Source: Streptomyces sp. AC1-42W (GTDB taxonomy: Bacteria > Actinomycetota > Actinomycetes > Streptomycetales > Streptomycetaceae). Taken from it: DNA of 64,000 bases. Position 1 is the first letter of the stretch. Every line of letters begins with the position of its first letter. The notes below the pieces were generated by a model that searched no databases, was not told the DNA's origin, and saw only the letters and a program-made list of their open reading frames with translations. The stretch spans positions 1,612,001 through 1,676,000 of the forward strand of contig NZ_QKWY01000002.1 of NCBI RefSeq assembly GCF_003248355.1, read 5' to 3'. Shown here one piece after another: positions 25,433 through 34,490 of the stretch. The position numbers and the translations under genes were made by a program.

Positions 25433-26572
25433 CTACGAGGCCGGGGCCGCGGCGGAGCCGTAGCCCTCGTCGGAGCCGTCGGTCGCCCCGGCGGGCAGCT
25501 CGGGGCCCCGGTACGAGGTCAGCGGCGTACCGGCCGGGTCGGGCCGGACCGCGCCGAGCACCGGGTTCGACGCCACGGGGGAGACCTTCACCCGCGAGCC
25601 GGGCCGGGGCGCCTGCACCACCAGGCCGTTGCCGAGATACAGCGCCACATGGGTCGCCTTCGGGAAGTAGACCACCAGATCGCCGGGGCGCAGCGCGCTC
25701 ATCGGGATACGGGTCAGCTGCCGCCACTGCTCCTGCGAGGTGCGCGGAACGGCGCGGCCGGCGCTCGCCCACGCCCGCGAGGTGAGCCCGGAGCAGTCGA
25801 AGGAGTCGGGCCCCTCCGCCCCCCACACGTACGGCTTGCCGATCTGCCGGACCGCGTACCGGACGGCCGCGCCGCCCTGGGCGGTCGGCGGCCGGGTCGA
25901 GGACAGCGCCCCGGAGGCGGCGAGCGCGCTCTGGGCCCGGTCCGTGTTCTTCCGCTGGAGGCCGTTGACGTCGGCGAGCTGGTCCGGGGAGAGCGTGGCG
26001 AGCATCGCCTCGACCTGTTTCAGCCGGGTGCGTACGGTGTCGCGCTCCTTCTTCCGGCGCGCGGTCAGCGTCCGCTGCTCGGCCAGCACCTTGCGGGACT
26101 CCCGGGCCAGCTCGTCGGCCCGCTTCTCGGCCGCGCCCAGCCGCCGCACGGCCGCCGCACGGCCGGCGGTAAGACGCTGGATGACCTGGCCCTGCGTCAG
26201 GGCCGCCTCCGGATCGCGCATCAGCAGCAGCCGCAGATACGCGGAGAGCTCGGACCGGCCCTGGTACTGCTCGCGGGCCAGCCGCCCCGCCGCGTCGCGG
26301 CCGTCGGCCAGCGAACGGCGGGCGGTGACGAGGGCCGCGTCGAGCTTCTTCGCCCGCGCGGCCCGCTTCTTCAGCTCGGCCGCCGTGCCGTTGTAGCTCT
26401 CGGTGGCCTCTTCGGCCTGCTGGTAGAGCCGCTGCAACTCGCTCAGCAGCCCGGCGACATCACCGGGCGCGGGGGGCGGGGCGGGGGCCGCGACGGCGGT
26501 GGCCGGTGAGACCACGACGACGGCGGCCAGCACCGCCGTACCGAGGGTACGCACCAGAGTGCCCGACGCCAC
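25433..26572 (-). CDS. Secreted NlpC/P60 peptidoglycan endopeptidase
   Basis: 379 residues: signal peptide (LGTAVLAAVVVVSPATAVAA), a long coiled-coil region (~35-200), and a C-terminal NlpC/P60 domain. The catalytic Cys is in DSFDCSGLTSRAW (about 264) and His in KATHVALYLGNG (about 315). This is the RipA-like layout used for cell-wall remodelling and division. It is convergent with the monooxygenase gene. Confidence 0.93.
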   Translation of the reverse strand: MASGTLVRTLGTAVLAAVVVVSPATAVAAPAPPPAPGDVAGLLSELQRLYQQAEEATESYNGTAAELKKRAARAKKLDAALVTARRSLADGRDAAGRLAREQYQGRSELSAYLRLLLMRDPEAALTQGQVIQRLTAGRAAAVRRLGAAEKRADELARESRKVLAEQRTLTARRKKERDTVRTRLKQVEAMLATLSPDQLADVNGLQRKNTDRAQSALAASGALSSTRPPTAQGGAAVRYAVRQIGKPYVWGAEGPDSFDCSGLTSRAWASAGRAVPRTSQEQWRQLTRIPMSALRPGDLVVYFPKATHVALYLGNGLVVQAPRPGSRVKVSPVASNPVLGAVRPDPAGTPLTSYRGPELPAGATDGSDEGYGSAAAPAS

Positions 26573-26743
26573 GACATCACCTCCGGACCGGGGCGAATCG
26601 TGCGACTACCCCATGAGTGAGCGCATTTCGTACACACGCTCACGCCGTGCGGGGTGCGATGCAAGGACCCGGGGGTGTGGCGGCGGGCCACCGCCCCCGG
26701 AATCGCCCGGAAGGCGGTGGTCCCGTCCGCCGGACGGGTGCGC

Positions 26744-29290
26744 TCAGGCCACCGGGAACGCGTAGACGGTCCCGCCGCGCCGGACGACCGCCGTCCCCTC
26801 GTACGCCAGCACCTGGTACCCGGCGGTGACGGTCTCGCCCCCGGGGTCCTGGTTGCCGATGTCCTGGAACTTCCACAGCCGCTTGCCGTCGGCCGCCGCG
26901 AACGCGGTGACCTGGCCCCGCTCGGCGGCGAGGAGGGTCTTCCCGGTGGAGCTGACGGTGATCGCGGGCGTGCCGTCGCCCGCCGCCTCGGTGGAGCGCT
27001 GCCAGACCGCCTTGCCGCTCTCCCGGTCGAGCGCCCCGACGACATGGTTCCGGTTGGTGGTGTACAGCGTGTCGCCCTTCGGCACCGGGACCCCGAAGAC
27101 GGAGTCGCGGCCGCCCTTGAGCGTCCACCGCGCCTTGCCGCCGGGCGTCGCGAAGGCCCGCAGACCACTGCCCTCCGCCGCGTACAGCATGCCGTCGTCC
27201 CCGCCGGCGGCCGCCGCGTCCGGCGTGACCCGGCCGAGCGACTTGGTCCACTGCGCCTTGCCGGTCGCCCGGTCGTAGCTGATGAACCGCGACTTGTTCC
27301 GGGCGGCCTTCACCTGCTTCGCCGTGCGGGAGGCCGGCCGCTGCCGCACCACCACGGCGTCCTCGCGGACCGCGATCAGCTGGTACGCGGGCGCCGCGTC
27401 CCCGCGCCCGTTGGGCAGCGCCGAGCGCCACAGCTCCTTGCGCTCCGCGATGTCGTACGCGAACAGATACGACGTGACGACCTTCTTGTCCTTGCCGCGC
27501 TTCTTGCCCTTCTTCGGCTTCGGCGCCTTCACCGTCACCCGGTGCGACCCGGTGAACCAGATGCTCGACCCGTCCGCGCCGACCAGGGTGGCGAGCGTGA
27601 GGCCGGGCAGGTCCTCGAAGCCGTCCTCGTACGCCAGCCGCTCGGCGACCTTGCCGTCCTTCGCCGAGATCCACAGGAACCCGGACGCGCCCACCACGAA
27701 GCAGTGCTCGTCGTCGGCGGGCAGCGCGGCCCGGTCCCCGGCGCCGTCCGGGCACTCCCAGACCCGGCGCCCGGTGCGCAGGTCCACCGCGCTCGCCCGC
27801 TTCTCGTCGGTCAGGACCAGCAGCCGGTCCTTCCAGAGCGCGGCCGTCAGCGGCGCGGGCTCGCCCTCGGGATGGGTGTGGATCCAGCGCGGTTGCGGGG
27901 CGGTGCCGGCCAGGGTCGGCCGGGTGTTGCTGGGCGCGGGCTTCGGCTTCGGCTCCGGGGCCGCCTTCGCGTCGTCGCCGGACCCGGTCGCGTAGACCGC
28001 CCCGCCGCCGATCAGCAGGCCGGCGAGCCCGGCGGCGCCCCCGACCAGCAGCGACCGCCGGTCGAGACCGGAGCGCGGGGCCCCGGCCGCCGGCGCCGGG
28101 GGCGCGGGTACGGGCAGCGGCTGGGGCGGGAGCTGCGCCGGCGGGTACGCCCCCGAGCCCGGCCACGGCGCGGGCGGGGCGGCGGGCACGGGCTGCGCGG
28201 GGGCCGGCCGGCCGATGACCCCGAGCTGCGTGGTGCGGGTGTCCAGGGTCGGCGCGGGGGCGGCGGGCGGCTGCTGCCGGGCGGGCACGGCCGGCACGGC
28301 GTCCTGGACATCGACCCCGGCCACCGCCTCCGGCACGGGCGCCTGCGCCCCGGACTCCTGCGGCGCGGGCGCGCCGGGCGCGGGCCCCTGCGCCTCGGGC
28401 CCCTGCGCCGATCGGCGGGCCTCGGCGCCCTGCGCGGCCACCGCCGCCGCGAGCCGGTCCGGAAGCCAGCCGGCCGCCGCGAGCGCAGCCGCGCCCTCCA
28501 GCGCGAGTTCGGCGGCCACCGCGCCCGCGTTCGGCCGGTCGGCCGGGTCCTTCGCCAGGCAGCGGGCGATCAGGCCGCGCAACTCCTCGGGCACCCCGCC
28601 CAGTTCCGGATCGGCCTGCGCGATGCGCTCGGCGGCCTCGGCGGGCGGGCCGTCCGCCAGCGGCGTGGCGCCGGTCGCCGCATAGGCCAGCAGCAGCCCC
28701 AGCACGAAGAGGTCGGACGCCGGACCGGCCTCCTCGCCCGCGAGCTGTTCCGGAGTCAGATGCCCCAGGCGCACGGACAGCCGGCCGTCGCGGCCCGCCG
28801 CCTCGGCCGCCGCGCCCAGCGGGCCGAACGCGGTCAGCCGGGGGCCGTCCCCGGCGAGCAGCACGGTGCGCGGGGAGAGGCCCTGGAGGGTGGCGCCGGT
28901 GGCGTGCACCCGGGCCAGCGTCTCGGCCAGGCCCGCTCCGAGCACCCGGACCGCGCGTTCGGGCAGCGGCCCCGAGGTCCCTATCGCCTCGTCCAGGGTC
29001 AGCGCCGGCACATAGGGGGACGCGGTCCAGGGCCGCTCGCCCTCGCCGGTGCCCAGCAGCTCGGCGACCCAGCCGCCCGCCAGCCGGTCGGCGAGGCGCG
29101 TCTCCGCGTCGAAGCGGTGCCGGAAGGCGGGCAGCGAGGCGAGTTCGGGGCGGGCGGCGGTGACGACGACGAGGTCCTGTGCGCCGGCCCCGTGCGCCAG
29201 GTACTGCACGGCGGTGGCCGTCTCGCGCAACCGCGCCAGCACGGTGTAGGGCCCGAAACGGCCTGGCTCGTCCTGACGTGGCGCCTCCAT
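26744..29290 (-). CDS. Pseudokinase with C-terminal PQQ-like beta-propeller
   Basis: 848 residues. The N-terminal ~270 residues follow the Ser/Thr kinase fold (GRFGPYTVLARLRET; LARVHATGATLQGLSPRTVLL; TPEQLAGEEAGPASDLFVLG). However the catalytic HRD is replaced by LQG, the Asn of the loop by Arg, and DFG by AFG. A long Pro/Ala-rich linker leads to a single membrane helix (RRSLLVGGAAGLAGLLIGGGAVYA) near 430. The outside carries PQQ-type blades (SAVDLRTGRRVWECP, GKAVWQRS). It is probably a non-catalytic surface sensor. The ATG at 29290 has GAGGGGGG ahead. Confidence 0.85.
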   Translation of the reverse strand: MEAPRQDEPGRFGPYTVLARLRETATAVQYLAHGAGAQDLVVVTAARPELASLPAFRHRFDAETRLADRLAGGWVAELLGTGEGERPWTASPYVPALTLDEAIGTSGPLPERAVRVLGAGLAETLARVHATGATLQGLSPRTVLLAGDGPRLTAFGPLGAAAEAAGRDGRLSVRLGHLTPEQLAGEEAGPASDLFVLGLLLAYAATGATPLADGPPAEAAERIAQADPELGGVPEELRGLIARCLAKDPADRPNAGAVAAELALEGAAALAAAGWLPDRLAAAVAAQGAEARRSAQGPEAQGPAPGAPAPQESGAQAPVPEAVAGVDVQDAVPAVPARQQPPAAPAPTLDTRTTQLGVIGRPAPAQPVPAAPPAPWPGSGAYPPAQLPPQPLPVPAPPAPAAGAPRSGLDRRSLLVGGAAGLAGLLIGGGAVYATGSGDDAKAAPEPKPKPAPSNTRPTLAGTAPQPRWIHTHPEGEPAPLTAALWKDRLLVLTDEKRASAVDLRTGRRVWECPDGAGDRAALPADDEHCFVVGASGFLWISAKDGKVAERLAYEDGFEDLPGLTLATLVGADGSSIWFTGSHRVTVKAPKPKKGKKRGKDKKVVTSYLFAYDIAERKELWRSALPNGRGDAAPAYQLIAVREDAVVVRQRPASRTAKQVKAARNKSRFISYDRATGKAQWTKSLGRVTPDAAAAGGDDGMLYAAEGSGLRAFATPGGKARWTLKGGRDSVFGVPVPKGDTLYTTNRNHVVGALDRESGKAVWQRSTEAAGDGTPAITVSSTGKTLLAAERGQVTAFAAADGKRLWKFQDIGNQDPGGETVTAGYQVLAYEGTAVVRRGGTVYAFPVA

Positions 29291-29343
29291 GGCGCATCCC
29301 CCCTCGTGACCCACCCGGCCTTCCCCGCACCGGACGACCGATC

Positions 29344-29553
29344 CTAGGGCCTGTCGTCACATTGCCGTCTGCCGGGCGGCGTCTGGCACGCACGCTCGCG
29401 GCGTTGCCGAAATGCCCTGGTAGCTCCTTCCCCAAGCTCTTGACGAGCAGGGGAGGCCCCATCCAAGGACTTTCCGGCGCCTTGCGATCGCACGCACCAG
29501 ACGCCGCCCGGCCGCCCTTCGGGCGACGACGGCAATGTGACGACAGGCCCTAG
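29344..29553. mobile_element. MITE with 22-base inverted ends and CTAG duplication
   Basis: A 210-base element with no coding capacity. The first and last 26 bases (29344-29369 and 29528-29553) are perfect inverted repeats. The outer four bases are CTAG on both sides, which reads as the target duplication, so the element proper starts GGCCTGTCGTCACATTGCC. The repeat resumes internally with CCGGGCGGCGTCTGG and its complement. CTAG targets and ends of this kind are typical of IS5-family relatives in Streptomyces, so it is probably a non-autonomous derivative. Confidence 0.8.
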
Positions 29554-29852
29554 TGCGGCGGTTCCTGGCCTCCGTGTCCGCCGTCGCGCTCCGGCCTCGA
29601 CCACGGCCATCGCACGCGGTGCCGGTCGCGGCCGTCCGGGGCGTACTCGTAGACCCAGCCCCGCTGGATGCCCAGCCGCTTGGTGTGGCCGGCCGGGGTG
29701 CGGCGGTACGCGTACACGGTGGGCGGGCCGCCCGCGGCGTCCGGGACCGGGACCTCGTACCACTTGGGCGGGTGGCCGGTCGCGCCGGTGAGGACGGGCA
29801 GGACCCGGCCGTCCAGCGGGCCGCCGACGAAGGCGGTGTTCTCGCTTCTCAC
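29550..29852 (-). CDS. Hypothetical protein
   Basis: 100 residues, ATG start (MRSENTAFVGGPLDGRVLPV); the phrase GGPLDG followed by YRRTPAGHTKRLGIQRGWVYEY is typical of small conserved actinobacterial and phage-like proteins of unknown role. Its TAG stop overlaps the CTAG at the right edge of the MITE. Because that CTAG is a duplicated target, the stop was probably present before insertion. The MITE now separates the gene from its former downstream region. Confidence 0.7.
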   Translation of the reverse strand: MRSENTAFVGGPLDGRVLPVLTGATGHPPKWYEVPVPDAAGGPPTVYAYRRTPAGHTKRLGIQRGWVYEYAPDGRDRHRVRWPWSRPERDGGHGGQEPPH

Positions 29853-29882
29853 CGGGCCAGTCTGACCGATCGGCCCGGCCGG

Positions 29883-30638
29883 TCAGTCACGCGGCAGCAG
29901 ATGCTCCGCCGCGCCGACCAGCGGGGCCAGCCGGTCCGCGAGCCGGCCGGCCGGGCCCCGCTCCGTCTCCAGCGGGAGCAGCGCGGCCACGGCGGCGGCG
30001 GTCTGCGGGTCCGACGCGGAGGTGACCGCGAGCAGGCCGATGAACTGGTCGACCAGCCAGTCGCGCAGCTCGCCGGCGTCCGGCCGCTTGCCCTCGTCCA
30101 GCCAGATCAGCGAGGCCGCCTCGACGGCCGCGATCCAGGTGCGCACCATCATGCTCATCCGGGGCGCGGGCTCGTCGCGCCCGTCGTGGCCCAGATGCAG
30201 CAGGATCTGCTCGGCCGCCGCCCGGCGCACCTCGTCCACGATGGTGCCCGTCCGGGACGTCTCGGCGACGCTGCCGCCGCGCAGCAGGGCGCTGAACCCG
30301 GCGTCGTGCTCGTCGACGAAGGCCAGATAGCGGTCCAGGACGCGCGTGACGCGCTCGGTCGGCGGGCCCTCGGCGGGCTCGGCGAAGCACAGCTTCAGCT
30401 GCTCGGCGGCCGACCGCAGCGCCGCCTCGTACAACTGCTGCCGCCCACCGGGGAAGTAGCGGTAGACCAGCGGCCGCGACACCCCGGCCACGGTCGCCAC
30501 CTCGTCCAGCGAGACCTCGTCGGGGGCCCGGTGGGCGAAGAGGGTGAGCGCCGCGCCGAGCAACTGGGCGCGGCGCTCCTCGACGCTGAGCCTTCGGTAC
30601 GCACGGCCGGGCGGCGCGGCTGCGGCGGCTGGGGTCAT
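29883..30638 (-). CDS. TetR-family regulator
   Basis: 251 residues. The N-terminal helix-turn-helix (VSLDEVATVAGVSRPLVYRYFPGGRQQLYEAAL) lies at about residues 43-75, and a helical ligand domain follows. The ATG at 30638 is preceded by a short gap to the AurF-like gene, which lies upstream on the same strand, so the regulator may be co-transcribed and control the diiron genes. Ligand unknown. Confidence 0.92.
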   Translation of the reverse strand: MTPAAAAAPPGRAYRRLSVEERRAQLLGAALTLFAHRAPDEVSLDEVATVAGVSRPLVYRYFPGGRQQLYEAALRSAAEQLKLCFAEPAEGPPTERVTRVLDRYLAFVDEHDAGFSALLRGGSVAETSRTGTIVDEVRRAAAEQILLHLGHDGRDEPAPRMSMMVRTWIAAVEAASLIWLDEGKRPDAGELRDWLVDQFIGLLAVTSASDPQTAAAVAALLPLETERGPAGRLADRLAPLVGAAEHLLPRD

Positions 30639-30664
30639 ACCCCCCAGCGTAAGCGCTCCCACCG

Positions 30665-31600
30665 TCAGGCCAGCAGGCCCGAGCTCTTCCACAGCCTGCG
30701 CCCCACCCCGTTCAGGACACCGATGTCCTCGAAGAAGTCGGTCAGCCGTTTGGCGCCCGTCCGCATGACCTCCGTGCGGTGTCCGCCGGCCCTGACCTGG
30801 GCGACGGCCTCGTGGCGGTTCAGCCCCACGTTCTCGTACACCTGCGGGTTGATGAAGCAGACGGAGAAGACGCGGGCCGCCTGGCCGCAGCTCACCCGCG
30901 CCAGTTCGCGTTCCCAGCGGGGCGCGGTCACCATCTGGCGGCGCAGCTCCTCGCGGGCGTAGCGGACGTGCCGGGCCTCCTCGATGACGTGGATGCGGGT
31001 CACGCCGCGCACCAGCGGCTGCACGCGCTCGTCGGGGAAGGTCAGCCGCTGCATCCAGTCCAGGATCTCCTCGCCGAGCAGCGTCCCGGCGAAGGAGCCG
31101 GGCGTGGTGGAGACGCTCTTCAGGACGCGGGCCATGTTGTGGTAGCGGCGTGGCACGGTGTACGTGGGACCGTTGCCCCAGGTGATCATGCGGCCGAACA
31201 TCATCGAGTGCCGGCACTCGTCGGCTATCTCGGTGAGCGCGTAGCGGACGTGGCTGCTGGTCGCGGGCTTGTCGTAGATGTGTCGCACCAGCAGCTGCAT
31301 GAGGATGATCTCGAACCAGATGCCGAGCGAGGCCAGCGAGGCCGCCTCGTGCCGGGCCAGTTCGAGCCGCTGGTCGTGCGACATCCGCTTCCACAGCGGG
31401 GTGTCGTACAGGGAGACCAGCTCCGGCGGCCAGAACCACTTGCCGTCCACGGGCAGGGTGTCCCAGTCGAGTTCCCGGTCCGGGTCGAAGGAGTGCTTGG
31501 CCGAGGCCTCCAGCAGCCGCTCGGCGATCTGCTCGCGGCCGCGCAGCGGGCCGAGTGCGTCGCGGAGCGTCTGCAGGTCGCTTTCGGTGACGGTCGTCAT
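30665..31600 (-). CDS. AurF-like diiron oxygenase
   Basis: 311 residues, long helical protein with the paired diiron ligands EIADECRHSMMFG (about 130-142) and HVIEEARHVRYAREEL (about 218-233), plus earlier Glu residues. This is the pattern of AurF-type arylamine N-oxygenases. The ATG at 31600 is chosen over the frame to 31621. It is divergent from a second ferritin-like diiron protein. The pair with a TetR regulator is a recurrent Streptomyces neighbourhood; substrate cannot be told. Confidence 0.85.
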   Translation of the reverse strand: MTTVTESDLQTLRDALGPLRGREQIAERLLEASAKHSFDPDRELDWDTLPVDGKWFWPPELVSLYDTPLWKRMSHDQRLELARHEAASLASLGIWFEIILMQLLVRHIYDKPATSSHVRYALTEIADECRHSMMFGRMITWGNGPTYTVPRRYHNMARVLKSVSTTPGSFAGTLLGEEILDWMQRLTFPDERVQPLVRGVTRIHVIEEARHVRYAREELRRQMVTAPRWERELARVSCGQAARVFSVCFINPQVYENVGLNRHEAVAQVRAGGHRTEVMRTGAKRLTDFFEDIGVLNGVGRRLWKSSGLLA

Positions 31601-31637
31601 GGCTGGGGGCACCTCACACATGGGTTACCGGCGGTCA

Positions 31638-31648
31638 CTCATTATGAG
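31638..31648. promoter_or_regulatory. Small dyad in divergent promoter region
   Basis: CTCAT-T-ATGAG lies midway between the divergent AurF-like and ferritin-like genes, where a TetR operator would be expected. The arms are short, so this is a weak candidate for binding by the adjacent TetR protein. Confidence 0.25.
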
Positions 31649-31778
31649 ACTGCCTGTCAGCAAGACCGTCAATCCCCTCGGCACGACTTGTTGACCGAGC
31701 GTCTACCAGCGTGTGAACCTGCCAACTGGGCCGGGAGCCCGCCGACTTCCCGATATCCGCGAGGCGAAGGAGCCGTCC

Positions 31779-32888
31779 GTGTCGACCCACGACCTCTACA
31801 CCACCGCCCCCGAGGAACCGCTGTGGACGGTGCCGGCCACCGGCGCCGCCCGCTTCAGCTGGGACTACGACGACGGCCGCGAACGCCTCCTCGCCCTCTA
31901 CCAGAAGGGCAAGGACAAGCAGTGGGACGGCAACAAGCGCATCGACTGGAGCCTGGAGGTCGACCCGTCCGACCCGCTCGGCACCCCCGACGAGGCGCTC
32001 ACCCTGTACGGCACCCCGCACTGGGCGAAGATGACCGAGAAGGACCGGGGCGAACTGCGCAAGCACTACACCGCCTGGCAGTTCAGCCAGTTCCTGCACG
32101 GTGAGCAGGGCGCGATGATATGCGCCGCCCGCATCGTGGAGTCCGTCCCCGACCTGGACGCCAAGTTCTACTCCGCGACCCAGGCGATGGACGAGGCCCG
32201 GCACGCCGAGATATACGGCCGGTTCCTGCACGAGAAGGTCGGGATGCTCTACCCGGTCAACGACAGCCTCCAGGGCCTCCTCGGCGACACCCTGCGCGAC
32301 TCCCGCTGGGACATGCCCTACCTCGGCATGCAGGTCCTCATCGAGGGCCTGGCGCTGGCCGCGTTCGGCATGATCCGCGACACCACCACCAAGCCGCTGC
32401 CCAAGCGGATACTCGCCTACGTCATGCAGGACGAGGCCCGCCACGTCGCCTTCGGCCGGATGGCGCTGCGCGACTACTACAAGCAGCTCGGGGACGCGGA
32501 ACGGCGCGAGCGCGAGGAGTTCGTCATCGAGGGCTGCTACCTGATGCGCGACCGGCTCAGCGGGGTGGAGGTGCTGGAGAACTTCGGCATCGGCCGGAAG
32601 GAGGCCAAGGACCTCTCCGAGCACTCCGAATTCCTCCAGCTCTTCCGCAAGCTGCTGTTCAGCCGCATCGTCCCCTGCGTCAAGGACATCGGCCTGTGGG
32701 GCGAACGGCTCCAGAAGGCGTACGTGGACATGGGCGTCCTCGAACTCGGCGACTCCGACCTGGACCTGCTCATGGCCCAGGACGAGGAGATAGCCGAACG
32801 GCTCGACCGGGACCGCTTCGCGGCCGAGGAGGAGGCCAGGGTCGCGGAGGTCGCCGAGGCGATCGCCCAGGGGGACGCCGGCGCCTGA
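31779..32888 (+). CDS. Ferritin-like diiron protein
   Basis: 369 residues, GTG start at 31779 with AAGGAG ahead. Diiron ligands are visible as HGEQGAMICAA (about 107), MDEARHAEIYGRF (about 137) and MQDEARHVAFGRMALRD (about 217). It resembles the R2-like or AurF-like ferritin superfamily oxygenases. Possible redox or hydroxylase role alongside the divergent AurF homologue. Its 3' part (32505-32749) is duplicated, with a few substitutions, at 34490-34727. Confidence 0.85.
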   Translation: MSTHDLYTTAPEEPLWTVPATGAARFSWDYDDGRERLLALYQKGKDKQWDGNKRIDWSLEVDPSDPLGTPDEALTLYGTPHWAKMTEKDRGELRKHYTAWQFSQFLHGEQGAMICAARIVESVPDLDAKFYSATQAMDEARHAEIYGRFLHEKVGMLYPVNDSLQGLLGDTLRDSRWDMPYLGMQVLIEGLALAAFGMIRDTTTKPLPKRILAYVMQDEARHVAFGRMALRDYYKQLGDAERREREEFVIEGCYLMRDRLSGVEVLENFGIGRKEAKDLSEHSEFLQLFRKLLFSRIVPCVKDIGLWGERLQKAYVDMGVLELGDSDLDLLMAQDEEIAERLDRDRFAAEEEARVAEVAEAIAQGDAGA

Positions 32889-32903
32889 GCCGGACGCGTC
32901 GCC

Positions 32904-33203
32904 CTACTCCGAGACCTCCACGATCTTCCCGTCCTCGTCCAGCGTGTGGGTGTTCCAGTACGTCCACCACGTGTCGTCCACATGCTCCGGGACCTTGCCC
33001 TCGGGGTAGCGGGCGTACCCCTTCGGCGGCTCCTCGCCGTCCTTGACGCACGCGCTGCCGGTGCTGCCCACGTACAGCACCGGGTACTCCCCGCCGGAGC
33101 AGACCGCGTCCGCCGTCGAGCAGGCGGAGGTGAGCAGGGCCAGCGCCCCGCCCGTCACGGCGAGGGCGGCGGCGGTCCGCAGACGGCGGCGGGCTGTACG
33201 CAT
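32904..33203 (-). CDS. SCO0607-type lipoprotein
   Basis: 99 residues with a lipoprotein signal (ALALLTSACS). The mature part has CSGGEYPVLYVGSTGSACVKDGEEPPKGY and YPEGKVPEHVDDTW, the recognisable pattern of small Streptomyces surface lipoproteins of the SCO0607 group; role unknown. Convergent with the ferritin-like gene, 15 bases apart. Confidence 0.88.
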   Translation of the reverse strand: MRTARRRLRTAAALAVTGGALALLTSACSTADAVCSGGEYPVLYVGSTGSACVKDGEEPPKGYARYPEGKVPEHVDDTWWTYWNTHTLDEDGKIVEVSE

Positions 33204-33281
33204 GATGACTCCTGGTTCAGGGGGTGGCTCGTCGCACTCCAGGCTGCCGCCTCGGCGCCGGACCGCCCTGAGTACGCGTAC

Positions 33282-34373
33282 TCACGTACGGAAACGACGT
33301 ACTCCCGCCGACAGGGCACGCTCCACCGCGCGGGCCGCGCCCAGCAGTTCCGCGTCCCGGCCCCGGTCGGCCACCAGCTGGAGCCCGACCGGGCAGCCGT
33401 CCGCCGTGAACCCGGCGGGCACACTGGCCGCCGGATGCCCGCTCAGATTGAACGCCCAGGTCAGCGCCGTGGAGAAGGTCTCGCCCGGACCCTCGTGGCC
33501 GTGCGGGCGGTTGGGCGTGACGGGTGTGAGCAGCAGGGGCGTACGGGCGAAGAAGGCGTCGAGGCGGCGGTCGTTCTCCGCCCGCGACTCCGCCTCGCGC
33601 GGTGTCACGTTCCCGCCCCGCACCGCCGTCCAGGCGTCCACCGGGTCCAGCAGAGCGCAGCCGCCCACGGCCGTCCGCACCACCCCGGCCGCCTCCAGCC
33701 GCCGCACCGCCCCCCGCACCACGGCCGCCACATCCGGCTCGGTGTCCGCGAAGCCCAGGTCAGGGCTGTACACGGCGGCGAGCGGAAGCCGCGGCGCCAC
33801 CGGCGCGTACCCGTCCAGGACACAGCGCAGATACGTCTCCGCCGCGTCCGTCGACGCCGCCAGCACCCCGGCCGACGCCAGCCCCGAGCGGTCCGGCGAG
33901 GGCAGCAGCCCGTTCGTCGTCTTCAGCCCGAACACCCCGCACCAGGCGGCCGGGATACGCACCGAGCCCGCCCCGTCGCTGCCGGTCGCCAGCGCCACCA
34001 GGCCCGCCGCGACCGCCACCGCCGAACCCGCCGACGAACCGCCCGGCGTCCGGTCGGGCCGCCACGGGTTGACGGTGCGGCCGTGCGCGCCGAGCCCCCA
34101 TGTCTGCCAGTACGTCCCCGGACCGGGCACCGAGGTCGAGCCGACCGGGACGCCACCGGCCGCGATCAGCCGGCCGGCCGCGTACGAGCGGATGCCGGAC
34201 GGGCCCTTCACCGCGAACGGCAGCCCGGCAAGCGGGAGTCCGGACGCGGCCGACAGCCGGGCGAGCGCCTCCTCGGGCCAGACGTCGAGGAAGGCGCACA
34301 GCCTCCGGTCCTCGCGCTCGATCGCGGCCAGCACCGCGCGCAGTTCCCCGCGTATGTCCTCGTGAGCCGTCAC
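33282..34373 (-). CDS. Amidase-signature hydrolase
   Basis: 363 residues with the Ser-cisSer-Lys triad of the amidase signature family: Lys in LPFAVKGPSG (about 55), the serine-rich loop PGGSSAGSAVAVAAG (about 111-125), and the nucleophile in GSDGAGSVRIPAAWCGVFGLK (about 133-152). Cytoplasmic. The ATG at 34373 lies only ~12 bases from the duplicated PBP fragment, so its native upstream region has been replaced. Substrate unknown. Confidence 0.9.
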   Translation of the reverse strand: MTAHEDIRGELRAVLAAIEREDRRLCAFLDVWPEEALARLSAASGLPLAGLPFAVKGPSGIRSYAAGRLIAAGGVPVGSTSVPGPGTYWQTWGLGAHGRTVNPWRPDRTPGGSSAGSAVAVAAGLVALATGSDGAGSVRIPAAWCGVFGLKTTNGLLPSPDRSGLASAGVLAASTDAAETYLRCVLDGYAPVAPRLPLAAVYSPDLGFADTEPDVAAVVRGAVRRLEAAGVVRTAVGGCALLDPVDAWTAVRGGNVTPREAESRAENDRRLDAFFARTPLLLTPVTPNRPHGHEGPGETFSTALTWAFNLSGHPAASVPAGFTADGCPVGLQLVADRGRDAELLGAARAVERALSAGVRRFRT

Positions 34374-34384
34374 CGGTTCAGTCT

Positions 34385-34490
34385 CGCAGGGCCGCCTCCA
34401 TCACGGCACGGGCGATCGGGGCCGCGCTGCCGCCGCCGCTGATGTCGGCGCGGTCGGCCTCGGCGTCCTCCACGACCACCGCGACCGCGA
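34385..34490 (-). pseudogene. Duplicated 3' end of the PBP gene
   Basis: About 106 bases matching, with one or two substitutions, the last third-hundred bases of the penicillin-binding protein gene (40310-40415), in the same orientation. It encodes VEDAEADRADISGGG...VMEAALRD. It ends where the ferritin-like fragment begins, sharing a few bases (GCGA). There is no start and no function expected. Confidence 0.88.
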
